The notes: generated by a model not told the origin, from the letters alone. A stretch of DNA of 64,000 nucleotides from Actinocatenispora rupis (GCF_016861975.1 NZ_BOMB01000049.1:1-64000); one strand, 5' to 3'; positions 1 to 9,054 are shown, counted from the first letter of the stretch. Translations and numbers: made by a program.

Positions 1-98
1 GGGATCCCGACGGAACCGGCCGCCGGTGCCGGTGCCGGGCATCCGGTGCGGACCTCCGCCAACGCGGTCGTGCTCATCATGCCCGCCCGGCCGGGTCG

Positions 99-104
99 TA
101 GCAT
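99..104 (+). promoter_or_regulatory. -10 element of a leaderless promoter
   Basis: The hexamer TAGCAT ends 6 nt before the GTG start of the DUF1707 gene. This spacing places the transcription start at or next to the start codon, so the mRNA would be leaderless, as is common in actinobacteria. No convincing ribosome binding site lies before the GTG, which fits. Inferred from the sequence only. Confidence 0.45.
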
Positions 105-110
105 GGTGGC

Positions 111-677
111 GTGAGCGATGGCGGGAAGTCAGGGGAGGACCCGCGTCCGACCGGTCTGCGGATCGGTGACAAGGAGCGCGAGTCGGCGTTGTCGGCCCTG
201 GGCGAGCACATGTCCGCCGGCCGCCTCGACATCGACGAGTACGGTGACCGGTCCGCGAAGGTGACCGACGCGCGTACCCGGGACGATCTGTCGGCGTTGT
301 TCGACGACCTGCCGGCGCCACACCCGACGTTCGGTGAGCCGCCGGCCGAGCCCCCCGCCGTACCGGAGGACAGGTCGCCGGCCCGGCGCCCGCCCGGCGG
401 TACCGTCGTGCAGCGCGCCGCCGCAGGGTTCATGGGCGTGTCGTGGATCGTCGGCATCGGCCTGGCCGCCACCACGCACGTCTGGTGGCTGATCTTCCTG
501 CCGATCGCGCTGTCCGCGGTGTTCGGCTCGGTGTGGGGCCGGGGCTGGCAGCGCGACGTCGACGGCCGGGACCGCGACCGGCACCGCGACCGGGACCGGC
601 ACGGCCGGGGCGACTGGGGCCACCGTGACTGGGACCGCGGCGACCGCGACCGGCGCGACGGCCACCGCGACCACTGA
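111..677 (+). CDS. DUF1707 (SHOCT-like) membrane protein
   Basis: 188 aa. Residues about 15-68 match the DUF1707 domain common in actinobacteria (LRIGDKERE near the start, then SAGRLDIDEYGDR and a Leu-rich end before PAPHP). Residues about 112-150 form two hydrophobic segments, likely membrane spans. The C-terminal 40 residues are a low-complexity Arg/Asp/His/Gly tail (RDRDRH repeats). The GTG start is supported by a leaderless -10 element. DUF1707 has no known reaction; such proteins are usually small membrane-associated proteins of unknown role. The gene is alone, with no operon partner on either side in the window. Confidence 0.85.
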   Translation: MSDGGKSGEDPRPTGLRIGDKERESALSALGEHMSAGRLDIDEYGDRSAKVTDARTRDDLSALFDDLPAPHPTFGEPPAEPPAVPEDRSPARRPPGGTVVQRAAAGFMGVSWIVGIGLAATTHVWWLIFLPIALSAVFGSVWGRGWQRDVDGRDRDRHRDRDRHGRGDWGHRDWDRGDRDRRDGHRDH

Positions 678-1076
678 GCCGGGACCGTTGAGTCGGGAAC
701 CGCTGAGCCGGGACCGTTGAGCTTTGGTACCGCTGAGCTTTTGGTACGGCCGGGGCCGGCGGGGTGACGGCTTCACCCGCCGGTCCCGGCCCGTTCTGGC
801 AGGGGTGACCACCGGCGTACGTTGCGCCGACCGTCGCCCCTGGGTTCTTCCGTTCCCGTGCGGTACCGGGCTCGTGGATGCATCGTGCCTCGCGGGAGTT
901 GCGTGGGGACGGACTGGCTGTCCGTCACGTTCTTTCCCGTTCATCCGGTACGAAGCCGTGCCAAGCCGTGCCACCCCGCGCCGCCCCGTGCCGTCGTTCG
1001 GTGGTCACCGTCACAGCCATTAGTTAGCATGAAGTAACTAACCTTCTCCATGGGAAAGACCATGGGAGGTTCGTAC
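676..1076. other. Intergenic region with short tandem repeats and an operator
   Basis: No gene is supported here. The left part (676-740) holds a repeated 17-bp unit GAGCCGGGACCGTTGAG at 676-692 and 705-721 (29-bp period), followed by degenerate copies beginning GAGCTTT. The right part holds the palindrome at 1020-1041 and the ribosome binding site GGGAGG (1064-1069) of the MFS gene. Open frames in between have no recognisable protein signal. Confidence 0.5.
1020..1041. promoter_or_regulatory. Palindromic operator upstream of the MFS exporter
   Basis: Perfect inverted repeat TTAGTTA / TAACTAA with an 8-nt centre (GCATGAAG). It is A+T-rich in a G+C-rich background and sits about 35 bp before the MFS start. 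It is typical in form of a MarR or TetR operator; no regulator gene is adjacent, so the cognate repressor must be elsewhere. Function is inferred. Confidence 0.55.
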
Positions 1077-2813
1077 GTGTCCGAGGCGCCCGCCAGACCC
1101 GCCGCCAAGTCCCGCTCCGGCCGGTTCGACCGGGACCACCCGCACTACAAGTGGGTGGCCCTGTCGAACACCACGCTGGGCATGCTGCTCGCCACGATCA
1201 ACTCGTCGATCGTGCTGATCTCGCTGCCCGCGATCTTCAACGGCATCCACCTCAACCCGCTCGCCCCGGGCAACGTCAGCTACCTGCTGTGGATGCTGAT
1301 GGGCTTCCTGCTCGTCTCCGCCGTACTCGTGGTCTCGCTCGGCCGGCTCGGTGACCTCGTCGGCCGGGTCCGCATGTACAACCTGGGTTTCGTGGTGTTC
1401 ACCGTGTCGTCGGTGGCGCTCGCGCTCGATCCGCTCGACCAGGGGCCGGGCGCGCTGTGGCTGATCGGCTGGCGCGTGGTGCAGGCCGTCGGCGGCGCGA
1501 TGATCTTCGCGAACTCGACCGCGATCCTCACCGACGCGTTCCCGGCGCGGCAGCGCGGCACCGCGCTCGGCGTCAACCAGGTCGCCGCGATCGCCGGCTC
1601 GTTCATCGGGCTGGTACTCGGTGGGGTGCTCGCCGAGATCGACTGGAAGCTGGTGTTCTGGGTCAACGTGCCGCTCGGCATCATCGGCACCATCTGGTCG
1701 TACCGGTCGCTGCACGAGCTGGGTACGAAGACGAAGGGCAAGCTCGACTGGCCCGGCAACATCACGTTCGCGGTCGGGCTCGGCGTCCTGCTCGCCGCGA
1801 TCACGTACGGCATCCAGCCGTACGGTGGGCACACGACCGGCTGGACGAACCCCTGGGTACTCGCCGGGCTCATCGGCGGCGCCGCGCTGCTCATCGCGTT
1901 CTGCGTGATCGAGACGCGGGTGGCGGAGCCGATGTTCCACCTCGGCCTGTTCCGTAGCCGGGTGTTCGCCGGCGGCAGCCTCGCCGGCCTGCTGTCCGCG
2001 GTCGGCCGCGGCGGCCTGCAGTTCATGCTGATCATCTGGTTGCAGGGGATCTGGCTGCCGCTGCACGGCTACGACTACGAGTCGACGCCGCTGTGGGCCG
2101 GCATCTACCTGCTGCCGCTGACGCTCGGGTTCCTCGTCGCGGGGCCGATCTCGGGCGCGCTGTCCGACCGCTTCGGTACGAAGCTGTTCGCGGCGGTCGG
2201 GTTGCTGCTGACCGCGGCGACGTTCGTCGGGCTCGTACTGATCCCCGTCGACTTCCCGTACTGGCTGTTCGCGGTGATGGTGGCGCTCAACGGGCTCGGC
2301 TCCGGGCTGTTCTCGTCGCCGAACGCGTCGGCCGTGATGGGCGCCGTACCGGCGAACCAGCGGGGTGCGGCGGCCGGCATGCGCGGCACGTTCATGAACT
2401 CGGGTTCGGCGCTGTCCATCGGCGTGTTCTTCTCGCTGATGATCGTCGGCCTGGCGGCGAAGCTGCCGCAGGCGTTGACCACCGGCCTCACGCAGCAGGG
2501 CGTCGACCCGGCCGTCGCGGCGAAGGCCGGGCAGCTGCCGCCGGTCGGCAGCCTGTTCGCGGCGTTCCTCGGGTACAACCCGATCAAGACGCTGCTCGGC
2601 GACCAGATCTCCGGGCCCGGGGTGAACCGCGGGGCGTTGGAGGGCAAGGACTTCTTCCCGCACCTGATCGCCGGGCCGTTCCACTCGGGGCTGGTCGTGG
2701 TGTTCGTCGCGGCGGCGGCCATGATGGTCGTCGCGGCCGTCGCGTCGCTGCTCGGTGACCGCCGCGACCGGCGTACCGCGGCGGAGTCGGCGACCGGGGA
2801 GGCGGCGGCCTGA
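1077..2813 (+). CDS. MFS drug exporter, DHA2/EmrB-QacA type (14 TM)
   Basis: 578 aa. A proton-driven efflux transporter of the inner membrane. The sequence shows about 14 hydrophobic helices; the first-half motif GRLGDLVGR between TM2 and TM3 is MFS motif A, and the [14 protein letters not shown] stretch in TM5 matches the antiporter motif C of drug exporters. The C-terminus has an extended loop before TM14 ([11 protein letters not shown] onward), seen in this DHA2 subgroup. Start chosen at GTG 1077 because GGGAGG lies 7 nt upstream; in-frame ATGs at 1050 and 1062 lack a good site. Substrate cannot be told. Probably controlled through the palindrome at 1020-1041. Confidence 0.9.
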   Translation: MSEAPARPAAKSRSGRFDRDHPHYKWVALSNTTLGMLLATINSSIVLISLPAIFNGIHLNPLAPGNVSYLLWMLMGFLLVSAVLVVSLGRLGDLVGRVRMYNLGFVVFTVSSVALALDPLDQGPGALWLIGWRVVQAVGGAMIFANSTAILTDAFPARQRGTALGVNQVAAIAGSFIGLVLGGVLAEIDWKLVFWVNVPLGIIGTIWSYRSLHELGTKTKGKLDWPGNITFAVGLGVLLAAITYGIQPYGGHTTGWTNPWVLAGLIGGAALLIAFCVIETRVAEPMFHLGLFRSRVFAGGSLAGLLSAVGRGGLQFMLIIWLQGIWLPLHGYDYESTPLWAGIYLLPLTLGFLVAGPISGALSDRFGTKLFAAVGLLLTAATFVGLVLIPVDFPYWLFAVMVALNGLGSGLFSSPNASAVMGAVPANQRGAAAGMRGTFMNSGSALSIGVFFSLMIVGLAAKLPQALTTGLTQQGVDPAVAAKAGQLPPVGSLFAAFLGYNPIKTLLGDQISGPGVNRGALEGKDFFPHLIAGPFHSGLVVVFVAAAAMMVVAAVASLLGDRRDRRTAAESATGEAAA

Positions 2814-2976
2814 GCCGTCGCCGTGACTGTGGGGGAAACCCCACAACCGCCCCCCGATAACGGCGAAATCAAGGAAAACAGCGGGCTTTCGGCTTGCTCG
2901 TACGGTCACCGGCTTGCTAGACCCTTGGTACGCGAGGCGTACTCCTCGCGCCTGGGGAGGCGGTCGTGCGGTCGAC

Positions 2977-4308
2977 GTGTCGAGGGACGGGTCGGTGATC
3001 GGCCGGGCCCTGGGAGAGGGCGGATTCCTCGGCACGCTGCTGCGCGGCGGGGTGGCGGTCGTCGCCGTCGGCCCGCCCGTTCCCACCGAGGCGGCCGATC
3101 CCAAACCGGTACCGGCATGGCGGCGGGTCGCGATGCTGCTCGGCCCGTCCGCCGGGCCGGTCGGGCCGGACGCGCTGCTGCACCGCGCCGGACGGTACCT
3201 GCTCCTCGCGCCGGTCGCGTACCGGATGCTGGCGTTGCCGGTGCCCGTCGGCATGCTGCTTGCCGTGTACGGCGTGACCGGGCTGGGGCCTGTGGTTCCC
3301 GTCGCGGTGGCGCTCGGCGCGCTCAACCTGGCGATGATCGCGCTGGTCCTGACCCGTCCGGTGCTCTCCGACGGACGGCTGCGCGCGGCGCTGCTGGCCG
3401 ACCTGGTCGTCACCGTCGCCGCGAACGTCCTGGCCGCCGCGTCGGTACCGGGACCGCTGGACTCGCCGTACCACGACGTGTTCTGGGGGTACCTGGTCGG
3501 CACGGTGGTGCTGTGGGCGGGCGCCGCCGGCATCCACGCCAGCCTGTTCCCGCTGGCGCTGTCCGTACCGACGCAGGCGGCGATGAACTGGCTCAGTGAC
3601 ACCGGATCCGACTGGGTCGGCGCGCTGGGCCGGTTCGGTTGGCTGGCGCTGGCGGTGGTCCTCACCGCCCTCGTACTCGCGCTGTTCGGGATGGGCGTCC
3701 GGCTCGCGATGCTGGTCGGGATGCGCGCCGGTCGGCAGGCCGAACGCGCCCGCGTACTGCGCGGCATGCACGACACGGTGCTCCAGACGCTGGAGGCGAT
3801 GGCCCTGTCCGCCGGCCTCGACCACGCCGAACCGGCGGTCGCGCTGGCCGAACTGCGCGGCATGGCCCGCAGCCAGGCCGGGCTGCTGCGCCGCGCGCTC
3901 GGCGAGGAGACCGACCACGTCCAGCGCCAGTTCACCGACGACCTGGCCGAGGTGGTCGCCGAGGCCGTCGTCGACGGGCTGCCCACCGAACTCGTCGTCG
4001 CCGACGTCGACGAGTCCGGGCTGTGCGCCGCCCGCCGTACCGCGCTCCGCGATGCCGTACGCGAGGCGCTGCGCAACACCCGCAAGCACGCCGGCCGCTG
4101 CGACGCGCTGGTCCGCGTCGACGACGCCGACGGCGGCATCCGCGTCGTGGTACGCGATCACGGCCGCGGCTTCGTCGTCGACGAGGCCAGGTTGGGCTTC
4201 GGCCTGGCCGAGTCGGTCCGGGCCCGGCTCGCCGAGGTCGGCGGTACCGCGCACATCGAGTCGTGGCCCGGCCGCGGCACCCGGATCACCCTCTGGACAC
4301 CGCGATGA
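2977..4308 (+). CDS. Membrane sensor histidine kinase (NarL/HisKA_3 type)
   Basis: 443 aa. About six hydrophobic segments in the first 230 residues, then the dimerisation/phosphoacceptor helix with His in RGMHDTVLQTLE, and an HATPase_c domain: N box EALRNTRKHA, G boxes DHGRGF and GFGLAESV, ending GRGTRITLW. This is the architecture of kinases that pair with LuxR-type regulators. Its stop overlaps the start of the mycosin-like gene (ATGA), so the two are translationally coupled and belong to the type VII locus. No response regulator is adjacent; the orphan regulator at 20761-21438 is the best local partner (inference). Start uncertain: GTG 2977 or GTG 2995 (GAGGGA 7 nt upstream); a TTG start at 2914 is also in frame. 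Confidence 0.85.
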   Translation: MSRDGSVIGRALGEGGFLGTLLRGGVAVVAVGPPVPTEAADPKPVPAWRRVAMLLGPSAGPVGPDALLHRAGRYLLLAPVAYRMLALPVPVGMLLAVYGVTGLGPVVPVAVALGALNLAMIALVLTRPVLSDGRLRAALLADLVVTVAANVLAAASVPGPLDSPYHDVFWGYLVGTVVLWAGAAGIHASLFPLALSVPTQAAMNWLSDTGSDWVGALGRFGWLALAVVLTALVLALFGMGVRLAMLVGMRAGRQAERARVLRGMHDTVLQTLEAMALSAGLDHAEPAVALAELRGMARSQAGLLRRALGEETDHVQRQFTDDLAEVVAEAVVDGLPTELVVADVDESGLCAARRTALRDAVREALRNTRKHAGRCDALVRVDDADGGIRVVVRDHGRGFVVDEARLGFGLAESVRARLAEVGGTAHIESWPGRGTRITLWTPR

Positions 4309-5489
4309 GACGCCTCACCGCACTGCTCCTCGCCGCGGTCGCGGTGGCGACCGCCGTCGCCGCCCCCGTACCGGCGTGGGCCGAGGACCGCTGCGCCACG
4401 CCGGCCGGCGTGTACCGGGACGGGACGCCGTGGGCGCAGGAACTCCTTGCGCCGCAACGGGTCTGGCCGCTCACGACCGGCGCCGGGCAGACCGTCGCGG
4501 TGGTCGGTACCGGCGTCGATCCGGGCAACGCGCAGCTCGCCGGGCGCGTCTCCGGCAGCGAGACGTTCGGCCAGGTCGACAAGACCCACCCGGACTGCAA
4601 CGGCCGCGGTACGGTCGCCGCCGGCATGATCGCGGCCGTACCCCGGGGCAGCACCACGTTCTCCGGGCTGGCGCCCGGCGCGTCGATCCTGTCGCTGCAC
4701 TACACCGACGCCGCGGACGGCGACGCCGGCGGATCCGGCGGCGCGCCGAGCGCCGACCAGCTCGCCGCCGCGATCGACAGCGCGCGGCAGCACCACGCCG
4801 ACGTCGTCTGCGTCGCCGTACCCACGACCGAGGACAGCGGGCAGCTCCGGAAGGCGGTCGCCGCGGCCGTCGCCGCCGGCATCGTCGTCGTGTCCCCGGC
4901 CCTCATCGGCCAGAACGGCGGCGCCGCGGCCCGGTCGTACCCGACGTCGCTGCCCGGGGTACTCGGCGTGGCGTCCGTGGACCGCAACGGATCCGCGGTC
5001 TCCGGCGAGACCGGCGACTACCTCGACGTGTCGGCGCCGGGCGCGGACGTGGTCGGCACCGCGGCCGGCGCGGGCGGCCACGTCGGGCACAACTGGCCCG
5101 TCAACGACCCGGCCGCCGCCGCCGGGTACGCCGCCGCCACGGTGGCGCTGGTGCGGGCGTACCGGCCGGAGCTGACCACGGCGGCGGCGGTGGTGGACCG
5201 GATCGAGGCCACCGCCGACCGGGGCACCCAGTCCCACGACCCGCGCGTCGGACACGGCCTCATCGACCCGTACGCGGCGGTCACCGCCGAACTGCCCACC
5301 CATCGCGGTACGCCCCGGCCCAAGACCCGTACGGTGCAGGCCGCGGCGGTGACCACGCCGCACCTCGACCCGCACCGTACGCCGGTGGTCGTGATCGGGT
5401 TGGGCGCCGTGGCCGGAGCGATCGTGGCCACGCTGCTCGTCGCCGCGACCCGCCGCGCCCGCGCCAACGGCTTCCGCCCCCGCCGCTGA
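4305..5489 (+). CDS. Mycosin-like subtilase (S8) with replaced catalytic triad
   Basis: 394 aa. Signal peptide (MRRLTALLLAAVAVATAVAA, ends near PAWA), subtilase-like domain, Pro-rich linker and a C-terminal membrane helix (VVVIGLGAVAGAIVATLLVA) with a basic tail: the standard mycosin (MycP) plan of type VII systems, where MycP stabilises the channel and cleaves substrates. All three catalytic positions are changed: the Asp motif reads VAVVGTGVD (Asp to Gly), the His motif NGRGTVAAG (His to Arg), and the region matching GTSxAAP reads NDPAAAAGY (Ser missing). The oxyanion Asn region is also atypical (SPALIGQNGG). It is therefore probably a structural pseudoprotease. Start overlaps the kinase stop (ATGA). 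Confidence 0.85.
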   Translation: MRRLTALLLAAVAVATAVAAPVPAWAEDRCATPAGVYRDGTPWAQELLAPQRVWPLTTGAGQTVAVVGTGVDPGNAQLAGRVSGSETFGQVDKTHPDCNGRGTVAAGMIAAVPRGSTTFSGLAPGASILSLHYTDAADGDAGGSGGAPSADQLAAAIDSARQHHADVVCVAVPTTEDSGQLRKAVAAAVAAGIVVVSPALIGQNGGAAARSYPTSLPGVLGVASVDRNGSAVSGETGDYLDVSAPGADVVGTAAGAGGHVGHNWPVNDPAAAAGYAAATVALVRAYRPELTTAAAVVDRIEATADRGTQSHDPRVGHGLIDPYAAVTAELPTHRGTPRPKTRTVQAAAVTTPHLDPHRTPVVVIGLGAVAGAIVATLLVAATRRARANGFRPRR

Positions 5490-5538
5490 AAGTCCGCGCT
5501 CCTCCCGTCGAACGGGCGGATCCGGTGCGGCACAAGGG

Positions 5539-7167
5539 TTATCCGGTTGCGGCGTCGGTCTCGGTGAGTTGGCCGTCGGCGAGGTGCAGCCAGCGCGTCA
5601 CGCCGATGTCGGCGAGGAACCGCTCGTCGTGGCTGACCACCACGAACGCCCCCTCGTACGCGGTGAGCGCGCTCTCCAGCTGTGCGACGCTGGCGATGTC
5701 GAGGTTGTTGGTGGGTTCGTCGAGCAGCAGCAGTTGCGGCGCGGGCTCGGCGTACAGGACGCAGGCGAGGGTGGCGCGGAGCCGTTCGCCACCGGACAGC
5801 ACGCCGACCGGCAGGTCGGCGCGCGCGCCGCGGAACAGGAAGCGCGCCAACAGGTTCATCCGCCGGTCGCGCGGCAGGTCGGGTGCGGCGGCGGCCAGGT
5901 TCTCCAGCACCGTACGCGCGGGGTCGAGCAGGTCGAGGCGTTGCGACAGCGCGGCGATCCGCCCCTCCGCCCGCCGTACGGTGCCGTCGGTGGGGGTCAG
6001 CTCGCCGCCGACGACGCGCAGCAGCGTGGACTTGCCCGCACCGTTCGCCCCGGTGAGCGCGATCCGCTCGGGGCCCCGGACGGACAGGTCCAGGTCGCGG
6101 AACACGTACCGGTCGCCCTGTCGTACGGCGAGGCCGGTGCCCTCGAACAGGGTGCGGCCGGCCGGCACCGCCGTACCCGGCAGGGACAGGGTGATGGTGC
6201 GTTCGTCGCGCAGCGACCGTTCGGCCTGGTCGAGGCGGGTGCGCGCGGCGTCGAGCCGGGCCGAGTGCGTCTCGTTCGACCGGGCGGCCGACTCCTGCGC
6301 GCGCCGCTTCAGCCCGCCGGCCACGATCCGCGCCATGCCGGCGTTTCCGAGGTTGCGGGCCGCGTTGCCGGCGCGGCGCGCGGCGCGTTCCCGGGCCTGC
6401 TGCATCTCCCGTTTCTCCCGCTTGACCTCCTGCTCGGCGCTGCGGATGTGCCGTTCCGCGACGTCCCGTTCGGCCTGCAACGCCTCCTCGTACGCGGTGA
6501 AGTTGCCGCCGAACGTGCGCATCTCGCCGGGCGACAGTTCCGCGATGCGGTCCATCCCGTCGAGGAGTACCCGGTCGTGGCTGACGACCAGCAGGCAGCC
6601 GGACCACTCGGCGAGCACCGCGTACAGCCGGCGGCGGGCGGCCAGGTCCAGGTTGTTCGTGGGCTCGTCGAGCAGCAGTACGTCGGGCCGGGCGACGAGC
6701 TGTGCTGCCAGTCCCAGCGACACGACCTCGCCGCCGCTGAGCGTCGCCAGCCGCCGGTCGAACTCCACGTCGCCGAGCCCCAGCCGGTCCAGCTGCGCGC
6801 GGGTGCGTTCCTCCACGTCCCAGTCGGTACCGATGGTGGTGAAGTGCTCCTCGCTCGCGTCGCCCGCCTCGACGGCGGCCAGGGCCCGCACCACGGGCGC
6901 GATCCCGAGTACCTCGGCGACGGTCAGCTCGCCGTCGAACGTGAGCGTCTGCGGCAGGTACCCGACGACGCCCCGGGTCGTGACGCTGCCGCCGGTCGGC
7001 CGGTACTCGCCGACGAGCAGCTTCAGCAGCGTGCTCTTGCCGCTGCCGTTGGCGCCGACCAGCCCGGTACGCCCGGCGCCGACGGAGAAGGACAGGTCGC
7101 GGAACACCGGCGTACCGTCGGGCCAGGAAAAGGACAGACGGGAGGACACGACACTTGCGTCAACCAT
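5539..7167 (-). CDS. ABC-F family ribosome-associated ATPase
   Basis: 542 aa, two nucleotide-binding domains and no membrane segment. NBD1: Walker A GANGSGKST, signature LSGGE, Walker B LLLDEPTNNLD, switch His SHDR. A long charged linker (about residues 225-305, rich in Arg/Glu/Lys) is the P-site tRNA interaction motif of ABC-F proteins. NBD2: GANGAGKST, LSGGE, LLLDEPTNNLD, SHDE. Such proteins act on the ribosome, either in translation control or in antibiotic resistance; which one cannot be decided. The start at 7167 (MVDASVV) is preferred over an upstream in-frame start because GAGGT lies about 10 nt upstream. Convergent with the mycosin-like gene and not obviously part of the secretion system. 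Confidence 0.92.
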   Translation of the reverse strand: MVDASVVSSRLSFSWPDGTPVFRDLSFSVGAGRTGLVGANGSGKSTLLKLLVGEYRPTGGSVTTRGVVGYLPQTLTFDGELTVAEVLGIAPVVRALAAVEAGDASEEHFTTIGTDWDVEERTRAQLDRLGLGDVEFDRRLATLSGGEVVSLGLAAQLVARPDVLLLDEPTNNLDLAARRRLYAVLAEWSGCLLVVSHDRVLLDGMDRIAELSPGEMRTFGGNFTAYEEALQAERDVAERHIRSAEQEVKREKREMQQARERAARRAGNAARNLGNAGMARIVAGGLKRRAQESAARSNETHSARLDAARTRLDQAERSLRDERTITLSLPGTAVPAGRTLFEGTGLAVRQGDRYVFRDLDLSVRGPERIALTGANGAGKSTLLRVVGGELTPTDGTVRRAEGRIAALSQRLDLLDPARTVLENLAAAAPDLPRDRRMNLLARFLFRGARADLPVGVLSGGERLRATLACVLYAEPAPQLLLLDEPTNNLDIASVAQLESALTAYEGAFVVVSHDERFLADIGVTRWLHLADGQLTETDAATG

Positions 7168-7414
7168 GAGAAAGAGACCTCTGACGTGAGAATCAGGCAG
7201 CTCGACCGGCCGCCCGGCGGACACGGACGCACGACCGACAGACCTCGGGACGCTGCCGCGTCACCGGTCCGTCCTCCAGGCGGTCACCCGGAGATGCCGT
7301 CGTCACCCGCCATCTCAACTCCCATGTCCTACGACAGAGCCGCCGCAACCATACATCGCGGGTCCGGCGCCGTCACCGGAGATCCGCCGCTGTGAACGAC
7401 CACACGCCCCGCGG

Positions 7415-7771
7415 TCAGGCGCGGAAGCAGGGCGTCGACCCGCCGGCGACGACAGTACGGCCGGCGACGTGCACGCCCAGGTCGTACCCGTCCCGGCTCA
7501 ACTGCACCGCCTGCTCGCGCGGGGAGCTGCGGTCGACGACCCGCCACCCCGCCGGCCCGTACCCGGCGCGCAGCAGCCCGACCGGGTCCACGGTGTCCAC
7601 AGTGGACGCCCGCACGCTGTACTCCCAGCGGGTCGAGCGGGCGTCGCAGGACAGCGACACGTCCCGCGTCACCGAGCCCGTCCCGGCCGGTACGCCCAGC
7701 CGGGACAGGATGTCGCGGACGACGGTGCGCAGCACGTCCGCGGCGTCGGCGACCGTGGCGGGCGACGTCAC
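7415..7771 (-). CDS. Small conserved protein, possible partner/immunity of the T7SS hydrolase
   Basis: 118 aa, no recognised family. N-terminal helix (SPATVADAADVLRTVVRDIL), then a beta-rich part with two Cys (SLSCDA and the C-terminal TPCF) that could form a disulfide. No signal peptide or lipobox is visible. GTG start overlaps the stop of the hydrolase gene (GTGA at 7768-7771), so it is translated together with it and is last in the EccC-WXG operon. The position directly after a putative secreted enzyme suggests an immunity or chaperone role; this is inference only. The gene contains one copy of the iterated palindrome (7595-7607). Confidence 0.7.
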   Translation of the reverse strand: MTSPATVADAADVLRTVVRDILSRLGVPAGTGSVTRDVSLSCDARSTRWEYSVRASTVDTVDPVGLLRAGYGPAGWRVVDRSSPREQAVQLSRDGYDLGVHVAGRTVVAGGSTPCFRA

Positions 7772-9054
7772 GGCTGCGCCGGGGTGGTGGATCCGCCGGT
7801 GAACACGCCGTACATGTTCCACCATGCGTCCGAGTGGTACGTGAAGACGTCCGAGTGCGCCGACACGCCGTGCAGTTCCGAGCCGTCCGGGTAGTTGCCG
7901 GTCGCCAGGTCGACGGTGCCGGGGAACGTGTCCGGATCGGCGCCGTGCCCCAGGTTGCCCAGCTCCACCCCCTGCACGTACGAGATGGGGTCGCCGGGCG
8001 CGGTCATCGAGTACCGCTGGACGTCGGGCTGGGTGTCGTGCAGGTCGGTGGGGGACCAGTCGCCGTGCCCCATGCCCGCCGACTCGACCGACAGCACCCG
8101 GTCCGCGTCGAGCCCGTCGTGCTCGGCCAGGCCCACCACGGCCCCGCCGTACGAGTGGCCGGCGACGGTCACCTGGACGTCGTTGCCCGCGGCCGGGGAC
8201 GCCGCGATCTGGTCCCGCAGCTGGTGCGAGAAGTCGGCCAGCCGCGGCGCCAGGTCCTGCGAGTAGCTGGCCTGGGCGGCGTGCAGCAGGTTCGGCGGGA
8301 AGTCGCCGTCCTGCCAGGTCACCATCGCCAGCCCGCCGGTCGGGTCGGCGTCCACGAAGGACTTCGCCCGCTCGTACAGGCCCTGGTAGTTGTCCAGGTC
8401 GGCGAACGTACCGGGGACGAGTACGCCGACGTTCCTCGTGTCCGAGGAGATGTCGCCGACCAGCTCGACGATGCGCCCCTGCCCGCTCGGGTCGAAGTCG
8501 ATGATCTTCCGGTTGTCGTCCAGGATCGACTGGTACAGGTCGACGCGCTTCTGCGCCGACGCGATGTCGTCGTCCAGGTGGCCGTCGCCGTCGAACAGCC
8601 GGGCGAAGAAGTTCCGTTGCTGGTGCGCGGTCTCCTCGGCCTCCAGCTGGTCCAGGCGGGCCCGTTCCGCGGTCAGCGCGTCGCCGACCTTCTGCCGGTT
8701 CGCCGCGATCCGGTCCGCGAACGCGCCACCCGAGCCGGTGCCGTCCGCCCCCAACAGCGACCGGTACGCCGAGGCGGCGTCCGCGTCCCCGCCGAGGTAG
8801 TTCGCCGCGCTGGCGCGGAGTCCGGTCACCAGGGTCGACATCGACCGGCCGCCGTCCCGTACGGACGAGCCGACGGTGCCGAGCGCCGCGGAGTACGCCG
8901 ACTGGAGGGTGCCGGACTCGGTGAGCCCGCCGAACGCGCCGGCCGGCAGCGACCCGGAGAGTTCGCCGGTCAGGCCCGACAGGTCGGTGGCCCGGCCGGC
9001 GAACGACTCGGCGGCGCCGCTGAGCGCCTCCGGCCGGGCCAGGAAGCCGGTCAC
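7768..9054 (-). CDS. Type VII-associated alpha/beta hydrolase (DUF1023-like)
   Basis: 428 aa. N-terminal ~90 residues are Ala/Ser/Gly-rich helices like those of WXG100/ESX substrates (MTGFLARPEALSGAAESFAGR), followed by a coiled region and a hydrolase domain: nucleophile elbow GHSYGG, an Asp near SMTAPGDPISY and a C-terminal His in HSDVFTYHSDAWW form a plausible Ser-Asp-His triad. DUF1023 hydrolases are frequent type VII cargo or cargo-linked enzymes in actinobacteria. The reaction (esterase, lipase) is unknown. GTG start overlaps the preceding PPE-like gene (GTGA); its stop overlaps the next gene in the same way, showing tight coupling of three genes. Confidence 0.85.
   Translation of the reverse strand: MTGFLARPEALSGAAESFAGRATDLSGLTGELSGSLPAGAFGGLTESGTLQSAYSAALGTVGSSVRDGGRSMSTLVTGLRASAANYLGGDADAASAYRSLLGADGTGSGGAFADRIAANRQKVGDALTAERARLDQLEAEETAHQQRNFFARLFDGDGHLDDDIASAQKRVDLYQSILDDNRKIIDFDPSGQGRIVELVGDISSDTRNVGVLVPGTFADLDNYQGLYERAKSFVDADPTGGLAMVTWQDGDFPPNLLHAAQASYSQDLAPRLADFSHQLRDQIAASPAAGNDVQVTVAGHSYGGAVVGLAEHDGLDADRVLSVESAGMGHGDWSPTDLHDTQPDVQRYSMTAPGDPISYVQGVELGNLGHGADPDTFPGTVDLATGNYPDGSELHGVSAHSDVFTYHSDAWWNMYGVFTGGSTTPAQP

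Noticed and set aside
1038-4139. Very long minus-strand frame opposite the MFS and kinase genes
   Set aside because: Antisense shadow caused by high G+C third positions; low-complexity Ser/Arg product while the plus strand encodes clear families.
7168-7414. Leader-peptide attenuation upstream of the ABC-F gene
   Set aside because: An overlapping upstream frame exists, but no terminator/antiterminator pair was clear.
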